Under the pieces are notes generated by a model that searched no databases, was not told the DNA's origin, and worked only from the letters and a program-made list of their open reading frames with translations. The position numbers were made by a program, and so were the translations under genes. From an uncultured Solirubrobacteraceae bacterium (lineage in GTDB: Bacteria; Actinomycetota; Thermoleophilia; Solirubrobacterales; Solirubrobacteraceae), in assembly GCA_902806215.1 (NCBI GenBank), contig CADCVT010000204.1, forward strand, positions 1 to 12,697: a DNA stretch of 12,697 nucleotides. The letters are read 5' to 3'. Below are positions 1 to 6,045 of this stretch, in pieces. Position 1 is the first letter of the stretch. Each line of letters starts with the position of its first letter.

Positions 1-495
1 CGCCCGCTCGACGCCGGCGACCGCGAGCTCATCGGCAGCTTCCGGCTCACGCCACCGGTGCTGCGCGCTTGGGAGCGGACGCTCGAGTGCACGCGCCTGC
101 TGCACGCCACGGCGATCCTGCTCCAGTGCCCGCGCAGCTTCCGCCCGACCGACGAGAACGTCGCGCGGCTGACCGCGTTCTGCCGCGAGGTCGAGCGGCC
201 CGAGGGCGTCCGCCTGCTGTGGGAGCCGCGCGGACCGTGGCCGGCCGACGTCGTCGGCGAGCTCTGCCGCGAGCTCGGCCTCGTCCACGTCGTGGACCCG
301 TTCGTCACCGAGACCGTGACGCCCGAGCAGACGTACTTCCGGCTCCACGGCGTCACCGGCGCGCGGCACGTCTACACCGACGACGAGCTGCGGCGCCTTC
401 GGGAGATGCTCCCGTCGCGGGACGAGAGCCCCTACGTCCTCTTCAACAACATCCCCCGCGTGATCGACGCCGAGCGCTTCCGGGCGCTGCTCTAG
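1..495 (+). CDS. DUF72 (YecE-like) domain protein, 5'-truncated
   Basis: The frame is open from base 1, so the true start lies outside the window; 164 C-terminal residues are visible. The motif YFRLHG followed by a Y-x-D-E-L helix and the late FNN segment with a conserved D-A near the C-terminus are typical of the DUF72/YecE family, a TIM-barrel-like fold of about 230-280 residues. What is visible is therefore roughly the last two thirds. The biochemical function of the family is not settled, so no reaction is assigned. The stop (493-495) is followed at once by a 7-bp hairpin that may end the transcript. The next gene on the same strand starts 65 bases later and is unrelated. Family call fairly sure; function unknown. 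Confidence 0.85.
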   Translation, partial: RPLDAGDRELIGSFRLTPPVLRAWERTLECTRLLHATAILLQCPRSFRPTDENVARLTAFCREVERPEGVRLLWEPRGPWPADVVGELCRELGLVHVVDPFVTETVTPEQTYFRLHGVTGARHVYTDDELRRLREMLPSRDESPYVLFNNIPRVIDAERFRALL

Positions 496-513
496 CCCGG
501 CGAACGCGCCGGG
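496..513 (+). terminator. Hairpin directly after the DUF72 gene
   Basis: A perfect 7-bp stem (496-502 with 507-513, arm CCCGGCG) closes a 4-base AACG loop and begins at the first base after the stop codon. No T-tract follows, which is common for hairpin terminators in high-GC actinobacteria. It may terminate the DUF72 transcript or protect its 3' end; this is inferred from position and shape. Confidence 0.45.
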
Positions 514-537
514 TCGGGCGATGGGTGCCGCCGAGCG

Positions 538-543
538 GGGTAT
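538..543 (+). promoter_or_regulatory. Possible SigB/SigF-type -10 element (GGGTAT)
   Basis: GGGTAT is the consensus -10 of SigB/SigF-family promoters, and a sigma factor of that family is encoded in this window. The element sits 17 bases before the ATG of the CAP gene at 561. I find no matching GTTT-like -35 at 12-15 bases upstream, so this is only a weak candidate. Confidence 0.2.
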
Positions 544-560
544 CGCTGCTTTCTGGAGCG

Positions 561-1100
561 ATGGGAGCCGTCCGCCGAACACCGATCGTCGTCATCGTCG
601 CCACCCTCGGGCTGGTCGGCCCCGCGACCGCGCACGCGGAGTGCCCCGGCGCGGACGTCCCGTCGCCGGAGCAGAGCGAGCGGTCGGCGAAGATCGCGGT
701 GCGGTGCCTCGTCAACGAGGCCCGGCAGGCGCACGGGCTGCAGCGCGTGCGTCCCCATGCCGTCCTCGCCGGCGTCGGCCGCCGCCACGCGCATGACATG
801 GTCGACCGCGGGTACTTCTCGCATCGCTCGCTCGACGGGCGCTCGCCGATCCAGCGGATCACCGGCGGCGGCTACCGGCGCGACCGGCAGGGACGGCTGA
901 CGACCGGCGAGGTCCTCGCCTGGGCGCGCGACGAGGCGGACACGCCGGCGACGATCGTCGACGCGTGGCTGGACAGCCCCTCACATCGCCGGGTCCTGCT
1001 CTACGGGCGCTTCCGCTTCGCGGGCGCCGCCGTCACCATCGGCCTCCCCCGGGACGGCATCACCGACGGCACGACCTACGCGATGGAGTTCGGGACCTGA
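561..1100 (+). CDS. Secreted CAP-domain (SCP/PR1-like) protein
   Basis: This 179-aa protein has a short basic N-terminus, a hydrophobic core at residues 9-20 and an A-x-A site giving probable signal-peptidase cleavage near residue 26. The CAP domain covers about 42-178. The usual CAP cavity positions are present: His76 in GRRHAHDM, Glu117 in a T-G-E segment and His142 in DSPSHRRVLL. The canonical G-E-N motif reads G-E-V here. Cys28 and Cys49 could form a disulfide, as the paralogue at 11992 has cysteines in similar places. Bacterial CAP proteins are extracytoplasmic and mostly of unknown role. The ATG at 561 has a GGAG only 2 bases upstream, closer than usual, but it is the only start that yields a signal peptide. 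The gene appears to be transcribed alone. Confidence 0.88.
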   Translation: MGAVRRTPIVVIVATLGLVGPATAHAECPGADVPSPEQSERSAKIAVRCLVNEARQAHGLQRVRPHAVLAGVGRRHAHDMVDRGYFSHRSLDGRSPIQRITGGGYRRDRQGRLTTGEVLAWARDEADTPATIVDAWLDSPSHRRVLLYGRFRFAGAAVTIGLPRDGITDGTTYAMEFGT

Positions 1101-1138
1101 ACCGTGAAGGGGCTCTGCTGCCTCCGGGCTGAGGTCGC

Positions 1139-1155
1139 GCGCTGACCGTCAGCGC
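1139..1155 (+). terminator. Hairpin downstream of the first CAP gene
   Basis: A perfect 7-bp stem (GCGCTGA, 1139-1145, with TCAGCGC, 1149-1155) and a CCG loop lie 38 bases after the CAP stop. There is no T-run. Its position just before the ATG at 1159 argues against that ATG as the start of the next gene. Confidence 0.4.
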
Positions 1156-1227
1156 AGGATGTCGCGGTTGCGCCCCGTCGGGGTCCCGGCGCATCGCGCG
1201 ACGCGTCGGCGGGCAGCACTGAGAGCC

Positions 1228-2412
1228 TTGCCACGGACACGCACCCTCGCCCTCATCCTCGCCGGCGGCGCCGGCGGACGGCTCGAGCTCCTCACCCGCC
1301 ATCGCGCGAAGCCCGCCGTCCCGTACGCCGGGACGCACAAGCTCATCGACTTCCCGCTGAGCAACTGCCACAACGCCGCCATCGAGGACGTCTGGGTCGC
1401 GCAGCAGTACAACCCGATCTCGCTGAGCGACCACATGGCCAACGGCCGGCCCTGGGACCTCGACCGCACGAGCGGCGGGCTGCTGCTCCTCCAGCCGCGC
1501 CTCGGCCACGACGAGCGAGAGGGCTTCCAGCAGGGCACCGCCGACAGCCTCTGGCGCAACGGTCCGCTGATCCGCGAGTTCGCCCCCGAGGCGCTCGTGG
1601 TCGTGAGCGCCGACGCGATCTACGCGCTCGACTACGGCAAGGTCGTCGACGACCACTGCGCCTCCGGCGCGACGGTGACGATGGTCACCTACGAGGTCGA
1701 TCCCGAGGACGCCGACCGCTACGGCGTCGTGCAGACCGACGGCGACCGCATCACCGACTACGCCTACAAGCCCGACGAGCCGAAGGGCAACGTGATCGCC
1801 AACGAGGTCTTCGTGTTCGACCCCGAGCCGGTGCTCGACCTGCTCGACGAGCTCGCCGAGCAGGCCGGCGACGACGCGCTCGAGGACCTCGGCGACGAGC
1901 TGCTCCCGCGGCTCGTCGACGACGGCGGCGCGCGCGCGTGGCACTTCGACGGCTACTGGCGCGACGTCGGGACGGTCGAGGCCTACTGGTCCTCGCACAT
2001 GGAGCTGCTCGACGATTCCCAGCCGATCGCCCTCGACGACCCGGACTGGCCGATCCTCACGAAGGCTCCGGTCAAGCGCAGCTCGGCCCGCATCGACGCG
2101 GGAGCGAGCATCGCCGACTCGCTCGTCGCCCCGACCTCCCGCGTCGCCGGCACGGTCGAGCGGTCGGTCCTCGGCCGCGGCGCGATCGTCGAGGCGGGAG
2201 CGACCGTCCGCGAGTCGGTGCTGCTCGAGGGCGTGACCGTCCGCGCGGGCGCGACGGTCACCCGAGCGGTGATCGACGAGGACGTCGAGATCGGCGCCGA
2301 CGCCACGGTCGGCGAGGCCTCGGCCGACGTCGCCCTCATCGGCGAGGACCTCGAGAGCGGAGGGACCGTTCCCGGCGGAGGCCGCCACCCGCAGGACGAA
2401 GATGACGATTGA
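1228..2412 (+). CDS. glgC: Glucose-1-phosphate adenylyltransferase (GlgC-like)
   Basis: GlgC makes ADP-glucose from ATP and glucose-1-phosphate, the first committed step of bacterial glycogen synthesis. The 394-aa product shows the pyrophosphorylase signature LAGGAGGRLELLT (11-23) followed by RAKPAVPYAG (26-35), then DFPLSNC (41-47), GTADSLWRN (103-111), the S-A-D-x-I-Y metal/nucleotide motif (127-132; usual form S-G-D), a Lys181 in the place of the sugar-phosphate-binding lysine, and YWRDVGTVEAYW (243-254). Residues about 283-365 are hexapeptide repeats of a left-handed beta-helix. I chose the TTG at 1228 because the protein then begins MPRTRTLALILAGG, as usual for the family. The ATG at 1159 would add 23 Arg-rich residues and abuts a hairpin. 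No glycogen synthase is adjacent, so a related nucleotidyltransferase specificity is possible. Confidence 0.85.
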   Translation: MPRTRTLALILAGGAGGRLELLTRHRAKPAVPYAGTHKLIDFPLSNCHNAAIEDVWVAQQYNPISLSDHMANGRPWDLDRTSGGLLLLQPRLGHDEREGFQQGTADSLWRNGPLIREFAPEALVVVSADAIYALDYGKVVDDHCASGATVTMVTYEVDPEDADRYGVVQTDGDRITDYAYKPDEPKGNVIANEVFVFDPEPVLDLLDELAEQAGDDALEDLGDELLPRLVDDGGARAWHFDGYWRDVGTVEAYWSSHMELLDDSQPIALDDPDWPILTKAPVKRSSARIDAGASIADSLVAPTSRVAGTVERSVLGRGAIVEAGATVRESVLLEGVTVRAGATVTRAVIDEDVEIGADATVGEASADVALIGEDLESGGTVPGGGRHPQDEDDD

Positions 2413-2424
2413 CGCCACCGCTGT

Positions 2425-2522
2425 TCAGCCGCGGAGGATCTTCTCCATCGCCTTGCCCTTGGCGAGCTCGTCGACGAGCTTGTCGAGGTAGCGGATCTCC
2501 TGCATGAGCGGGTCCTCGATGT
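2425..2522 (-). pseudogene. DUF2200 protein, C-terminal remnant
   Basis: Reading leftward from about 2522, the minus strand encodes about 32 residues, DIEDPLMQEIRYLDKL followed by VDELAKGKAMEKILRG, ending in TGA at 2427-2425. This matches from memory the highly conserved C-terminus of DUF2200 proteins, which are about 110-120 aa. Upstream (higher coordinates) the similarity stops abruptly just where the oppositely oriented ATPase gene begins (ATG 2519), and no start codon or the remaining 80-90 residues can be found. The piece is therefore a 3' gene fragment left by a rearrangement whose breakpoint is near 2520. It fills most of the gap between the GlgC and ATPase genes. Confidence 0.7.
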
Positions 2523-2935
2523 CAGTCCCGGAGCTTCTGGACGCGACATGGCGCGCCGTCCCCGAGAACGTCTCGGTCGCACGGCGCGCCGTCGTCGTTC
2601 ACCTCAACGAGGCGGACACCCCCGACCCGCCGCTGAACGACATCGCGCTCGCGGGGTCCGAGGCAGCGAGCAACGTGGTGACCCACGCCTACCGTGACCG
2701 TGAGCCCGGGTCTCTCCGAGTCGTCGTCGATCTCGAGCCCGAGGAGATCGAAGTCGTCGTCGAGGACAAGGGCTCCGGGATGGTGCCGCGCGGCGACTCA
2801 CCCGGCCTAGGACTCGGGATGCCGTCGATCGCCCGGCTGACCGATCGGTTCGACGTCCGCTCGCCGGCCGAAGGCGGCCCCCGGCTGTGCATGTGGTTCA
2901 AGAAGAACCCGTCCGCGGCCACGCTTCCCGGCTGA
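2519..2935 (+). CDS. Anti-sigma regulatory factor, RsbW/SpoIIAB-like ATPase
   Basis: The 138-aa protein is a single GHKL ATPase domain, the right size for RsbW/SpoIIAB serine kinases that bind a sigma factor and phosphorylate a STAS antagonist. Visible motifs are the N-box GSEAASNVVTHAY (Glu48, Asn52), the G1 box VEDKGSGM (Asp83, Gly85, Gly87) and the G2 box GLGLGMPSIARLTDRF (96-111). I use the ATG at 2519; an in-frame ATG at 2504 lies inside the DUF2200 remnant and would add five residues. The SpoIIE-type phosphatase starts 19 bases downstream, the classic kinase/phosphatase pairing of partner switching. The likely targets are the sigma factor (7824-8561) and STAS protein (7433-7783) on the other strand, but this link is inferred. 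Confidence 0.88.
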   Translation: MSVPELLDATWRAVPENVSVARRAVVVHLNEADTPDPPLNDIALAGSEAASNVVTHAYRDREPGSLRVVVDLEPEEIEVVVEDKGSGMVPRGDSPGLGLGMPSIARLTDRFDVRSPAEGGPRLCMWFKKNPSAATLPG

Positions 2936-2942
2936 GGCCGCT

Positions 2943-2948
2943 CATACT
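2943..2948 (+). promoter_or_regulatory. -10-like hexamer for a possible leaderless start
   Basis: CATACT ends 6 bases before the GTG at 2955, and no Shine-Dalgarno sequence lies at a usable distance. This spacing places transcription start at or next to the start codon. Two other genes in the window show the same geometry. No clear -35 was seen. Confidence 0.3.
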
Positions 2949-2954
2949 GCCTGC

Positions 2955-4685
2955 GTGGCTGATCGGCATGGTCCCGCCGTGACTCGCCGCTTCGGCGAGA
3001 GCCTCCTGCGCGCGCTCGCCGGAGCGCGCACCGGCGAGTCGGCGACCGGCGCCGTCCTCGGAGAGCTCGTCAAAGCCCTCGGCGGACGCCTCGCCGTGCT
3101 GTGGCTCCTGGACCCGCGGACCGGTCTGCTGGGCTGGCAGGCCGACCACTCGGTCGCCGACGAGCCCAGCGAGCTACGCGACATGAACCGCAGGCTGACG
3201 TTCGCACCGGGCGTGGGCCTCCCTGGCCGGATCCTGTCGACGCTGCAGCCGACATGGGTCGAGGATGTCGCCGCCGACCCGGACTTCCCGCGCGCCGACG
3301 TGGCGTTGCAGGCCGGGATGCGCTCGGTCGTCGGCGGCCCGCTTCTCGCGCAGGACGGGTTGATGGGCGTCGTCGAGGTGTTCTCGACCACAGCTCGTCA
3401 GCCTGACGAGCAGCAGGTGTCCGACGTGGTCCTGGTCGGCCAGCAGCTTGGGTTCTACCTCGGCCGCCGGCGGGTCGAAGATCGCCTGCGTGCGACCGAG
3501 GAGTCCAGCGCGTCCATCGTGCACGCCGCGCTCGACTGCATCATCACCATGGACCACCGAGGCCGGGTGGTCGACTTCAACCCGGCCGCCGAGACGACGT
3601 TCGGCTACGACCGCGACGAGACCATCGGCGAGCTGCTCGCCGAGCTGATCATCCCGCCCGAGTTCCGCGACGCTCACCACGAAGCACTCGCCTCGTACAT
3701 CAAGAGCCGCGACGCGAGGATCCTCGGGCAGCGGCTGGAGCTGACGGGCATGCGCGCCGACGGCTCGCAGTTCCCGGTTGAGCTGACCGTCACGCGCCTG
3801 GGCACGTACGAGCCGCCCGTGTTCGCCGGCTTCATCCGGGACATCAGCGAACGGCGCGCCGCGGAGGAGCAACTCGGGGAGCTCCTCGAGCGCGAGCAGG
3901 TCGAGCGGGCTCGTGCGGAGCGCGCCGAGCGCGCGACCAGGGACGTCGCCGAGGTGCTTCAGCGTTCGCTCCTGCCGCCGCGACTGCCGACCATCCCCGG
4001 CCTGGAGCTCGGCGCGGCCTACCGAGCCGGCACCGCCGGATGGCAGGTCGGCGGCGACTTCTACGACGTGTTCAAGCTCGGCAAGGGTCGCTGGGCGATC
4101 GCGATCGGGGACGTCTGCGGCAAGGGTCCCCGCGCCGCGGCCCTCACCGCGATGGTGCGCTACGCGATCCGCAACGCAGCCGTCCGCGAAGCGCGCCCGA
4201 GCGACGTCCTCGCCGCGCTGAACGCCGAGCTTCTCGCCGACGAGCAGGGTGAGCTCGTCACGGCGATCTACGCCACCATGGACATCGGCGACGACGAGAC
4301 CTGCGTCCGCATGGCGGTCGGCGGCCATCCCCTGCCGCTCCTCGCCCGCGCCGACGGACCAGTCACCGCCGTCGGCCGCTCGGGCGCGCTGCTCGGCGCC
4401 GTCGAGTCGGCGCAGAGCTACGACGTCGAGTTCCGCCTCTCCCCACGCGACATGCTCCTGCTCTACACCGACGGGGTCACCGAGGCCCCGGTCACCGGCG
4501 GGCGCTTCGGGGAGTCGAGGCTGTCCGAGCTCGTCGCGAGCGTCGCGGGCGTCGCGAAGCGGCATCCCCAGCACGTCGTCGACCACATCGACGAGGCAGT
4601 CGGGAGCGCACGGTTGGAGGCCGGTGACGACGTCGCCCTGCTTGCCGTCCGACTCGTCGAGACGGACGGGGCTTCGAGGACCTAG
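2955..4685 (+). CDS. GAF-PAS-PP2C (SpoIIE) serine phosphatase
   Basis: This 576-aa soluble sensor phosphatase resembles RsbU/RsbP proteins, which dephosphorylate a STAS anti-sigma antagonist in response to a signal. An N-terminal GAF domain (about 12-175) contains APGVGLPGRI (84-93). A PAS domain follows (about 183-300) with D-F-N-P-A-A and F-G-Y-D, ending in GFIRDISERR. A charged coiled coil (302-335) joins it to the PP2C/SpoIIE domain (336-570). Catalytic metal motifs are complete: VGGDFYDV (365-372), GDVCGKGP (385-392), YTDGVTEA (504-511) and the late Asp pair (558-559). The start is GTG with no Shine-Dalgarno sequence, possibly leaderless. It follows the RsbW-like gene by 19 bases. Its stop overlaps the stop of the convergent gene in the 4-base sequence CTAG (4682-4685). 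The signal sensed by GAF/PAS cannot be told from sequence. Confidence 0.93.
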   Translation: MADRHGPAVTRRFGESLLRALAGARTGESATGAVLGELVKALGGRLAVLWLLDPRTGLLGWQADHSVADEPSELRDMNRRLTFAPGVGLPGRILSTLQPTWVEDVAADPDFPRADVALQAGMRSVVGGPLLAQDGLMGVVEVFSTTARQPDEQQVSDVVLVGQQLGFYLGRRRVEDRLRATEESSASIVHAALDCIITMDHRGRVVDFNPAAETTFGYDRDETIGELLAELIIPPEFRDAHHEALASYIKSRDARILGQRLELTGMRADGSQFPVELTVTRLGTYEPPVFAGFIRDISERRAAEEQLGELLEREQVERARAERAERATRDVAEVLQRSLLPPRLPTIPGLELGAAYRAGTAGWQVGGDFYDVFKLGKGRWAIAIGDVCGKGPRAAALTAMVRYAIRNAAVREARPSDVLAALNAELLADEQGELVTAIYATMDIGDDETCVRMAVGGHPLPLLARADGPVTAVGRSGALLGAVESAQSYDVEFRLSPRDMLLLYTDGVTEAPVTGGRFGESRLSELVASVAGVAKRHPQHVVDHIDEAVGSARLEAGDDVALLAVRLVETDGASRT

Positions 4686-4921
4686 GAGGGTAGAGCGAGC
4701 CGGCGCACGTTCCCCAACGCGTCTTCGAGCTCGTCGCCCTTCAGGTAGACGGACAGACCACGCTCGAGCGCGGGCAGCGCGCGGCGCAGATCGTCGCGGG
4801 TCATGTCCTGCGGTGAGACGTCGGCGGCGACGAGCAGGCGGCTGACGGTGAACGGAGCAATGAGCGATACGAGGCCGCTGGCCTCGACCAGCTCGTCGAA
4901 GAGTCCCGTCGACGCGTTCAC
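4682..4921 (-). CDS. Small helical protein of unknown function
   Basis: A 79-aa protein begins at a GTG that overlaps the TGA of the preceding gene in the motif GTGA (4921-4918), so the two are probably translationally coupled. It has no signal peptide, membrane segment or cysteine. It looks largely helical, with a central stretch IAPFTVSRLLVAADV then QDMTRDDLRRALPALE and a final helix L-x-G-D-E-L-E-D-A-L. I do not recognise a named family. The tight coupling to the RsbR-like gene suggests the two products act together, perhaps as a split sensor. A longer reading from 4996 overlaps the upstream gene without any family support. It ends within the stop codon of the convergent phosphatase gene, leaving no room for a terminator between them. 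Confidence 0.75.
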   Translation of the reverse strand: MNASTGLFDELVEASGLVSLIAPFTVSRLLVAADVSPQDMTRDDLRRALPALERGLSVYLKGDELEDALGNVRRLALPS

Positions 4922-5364
4922 CCTCGCTCGGCCTCCAAGGCCTGCACGCGCTCCGTCAGCTCGTACGCGTAGTTGCCGTAGAACCCCGCGAGCCACCGAG
5001 CCGCCTCGTCACGGTTCTCCGGCGAGATGAGCGGCAGCAGCCGATGCGTCAGCATGACCGCCGAGATCGTGTTGCCCCGGATCATGTCCAGCGAGGTCTG
5101 CCCGAGTTCGAGGATCGGTGGCAGCGCCGTCTCGAAGATGAGCTCGCGCGTCGCCCGATCCTCTCCGGCGAGTGCCTCGTGGAACAGCGCCTCGTACGCG
5201 TTGAGGAACTGCTCGATCTCGGCGTCGCTGAAGTCCGCGATGCGGCTGACCGGATCGAGGTCCGCGTCCTTCCGCGCGTTCGAGACCATCTCCGGGCGCA
5301 GCTCCCGAAAGGCGCGCTCGATCTCGACGCGGACGTGCTCGGCTGGCGCGGAGCCCGCTGACAT
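4918..5364 (-). CDS. Possible RsbR-type N-terminal sensor domain, stand-alone
   Basis: The 148-aa protein is all-helical, acidic and soluble. Its pattern, with S-D-A-E-I-E-Q-F-L-N-A-Y-E-A-L, then ILELGQTSLDMIRG and LTHRLLPLISPE, then a long C-terminal helix, resembles the globin-like N-terminal domain of RsbR/RsbRD co-antagonists, which carry a C-terminal STAS domain to control stress sigma factors. No STAS domain follows here; instead a 79-aa helical protein is encoded with a 4-base overlap. The neighbouring SpoIIE phosphatase and RsbW-like kinase support a role in partner switching. The family call rests on recall of pattern and context and is tentative; the reading frame itself is convincing. 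The ATG has a -10-like hexamer 6 bases upstream and may be leaderless. Confidence 0.75.
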   Translation of the reverse strand: MSAGSAPAEHVRVEIERAFRELRPEMVSNARKDADLDPVSRIADFSDAEIEQFLNAYEALFHEALAGEDRATRELIFETALPPILELGQTSLDMIRGNTISAVMLTHRLLPLISPENRDEAARWLAGFYGNYAYELTERVQALEAERG

Positions 5365-5370
5365 GGGCCC

Positions 5371-5376
5371 ACCCTA
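5371..5376 (-). promoter_or_regulatory. -10-like hexamer for a possible leaderless start
   Basis: On the minus strand TAGGGT (fits TANNNT) is followed by six bases, GGGCCC, and then the ATG at 5364. The spacing puts the transcription start on or beside the A of the start codon. No convincing Shine-Dalgarno or -35 was seen. Confidence 0.35.
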
Positions 5377-5407
5377 CATGCACGGTCCGCCGCTTCGACG
5401 AAGCCGC

Positions 5408-5582
5408 TCAGACGGCCGCCAGGCGACCCTGCTCCTCGTGCGCGCCGAACGCGGTGCGGAGGAACGGCTCGACCGCGCGCCCGACCGCGTCCGGGGTCGT
5501 CGATGAACGGCCAGTGACCGCTGTCGGGCAGGATCTCGATCTCCGCGCGCGGGAACGCGTCGCGCTGACGCTCGGCGAGCCC
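5408..5582 (-). pseudogene. Alpha/beta hydrolase, C-terminal remnant with frameshift
   Basis: From about 5582 leftward the minus strand reads GLAERQRDAFPRAEIEILPD then SGHWPFIDDP. This is the end of an alpha/beta hydrolase, with the catalytic His in the SGHW strand-turn. At a run of four G on the plus strand (5493-5496, CCCC on the coding strand) the frame changes. The remainder, DAVGRAVEPFLRTAF, is read in the next frame to a TGA at 5410-5408. Removing one C would restore the usual D-D-P-D-A-V sequence. The nucleophile Ser and catalytic acid regions are absent, so even without the frameshift this is only a 3' fragment of about 58 codons. It adjoins a kinase fragment on its 5' side. Confidence 0.7.
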
Positions 5583-5848
5583 GCGTAGCGGGCGTACGCA
5601 TCGGCAAAGCCGCTCGCGGCGAGGGCGAGGGCGGTGGCGAGCATGAGCCAACCGATGACCGGGGCCGGCCGGCTCCGGGCGACCACGACGCCCATGCCGG
5701 CGGCCGTCAGGCACGCCACGCTGCCGAGCGCCTGCTCGGCCCAGGGCGCGCCGGCGTCGTGGGCGAGCGCGGTCAGGCCCAACAGCGCCGCGCCGAGCAC
5801 GGCGACGAGCGCCGCAGAGGCCCAGGCGAGGACGGCCGAGATCGTCAT
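5583..5848 (-). pseudogene. Membrane histidine kinase, N-terminal remnant
   Basis: An ATG at 5848 opens a frame whose first 90 residues contain about three hydrophobic segments (5-27, 38-56, 64-81). The pattern VVVARSRPAPVIGWLMLA, then SGFADAYARYAG, is typical of the membrane-sensing start of actinobacterial histidine kinases (usually R-R-P-x-N-P-I-G-W-L-L). After residue 90 the similarity stops. The frame then runs through the hydrolase fragment, partly out of its proper frame, to the stop at 5408, giving an apparent 146-aa gene. The dimerisation and ATPase domains are missing. Promoter and start may still be active, but the product would be a chimera. The breakpoint lies near 5580. Confidence 0.65.
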
Positions 5849-5929
5849 GGCCGGGCGATCATCTCAGCGCGGCAAGGCGCCAGGCAACCGTGGTGGCACT
5901 GATCTCGGGTGCGGGCGCTACCGAGCCAG

Positions 5930-6016
5930 CGGAGAGAGAGGGATTCGAACCCTCGAACGAGTTTCCCCGTTACACGATTTCCAGTCGTGCCCGTTCAGCC
6001 GCTCCGGCACCTCTCC
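5930..6016 (-). tRNA. tRNA-Ser (anticodon GGA)
   Basis: The minus strand folds as a class II tRNA. The acceptor stem GGAGAGG pairs with TCTCTCC plus discriminator G. The anticodon stem CACGA/TCGTG encloses loop CTGGAAA, giving anticodon GGA, which reads serine codons UCC and UCU. A long variable arm precedes the T-arm GAGGG-TTCGAAT-CCCTC. CCA is not encoded. The gene lies 29 bases after the aminopeptidase stop on the same strand and could be part of that transcript. The 81 bases on its other side (5849-5929) show nothing recognisable. Confidence 0.95.
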
Positions 6017-6045
6017 TGGTCCAACGGACGGCGGAAACTCTAGCG

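Noticed and set aside
1060..2418. 452-codon minus-strand open frame
   Set aside because: Antisense shadow of the GlgC-like gene, which carries complete family motifs.
3174..4586. 470-codon minus-strand open frame
   Set aside because: Antisense shadow of the GAF-PAS-PP2C phosphatase, without domains.
5408..5848. Intact 146-aa hypothetical gene
   Set aside because: Its two halves match unrelated families and the middle is readable as hydrolase only in another frame, so I list two remnants instead.
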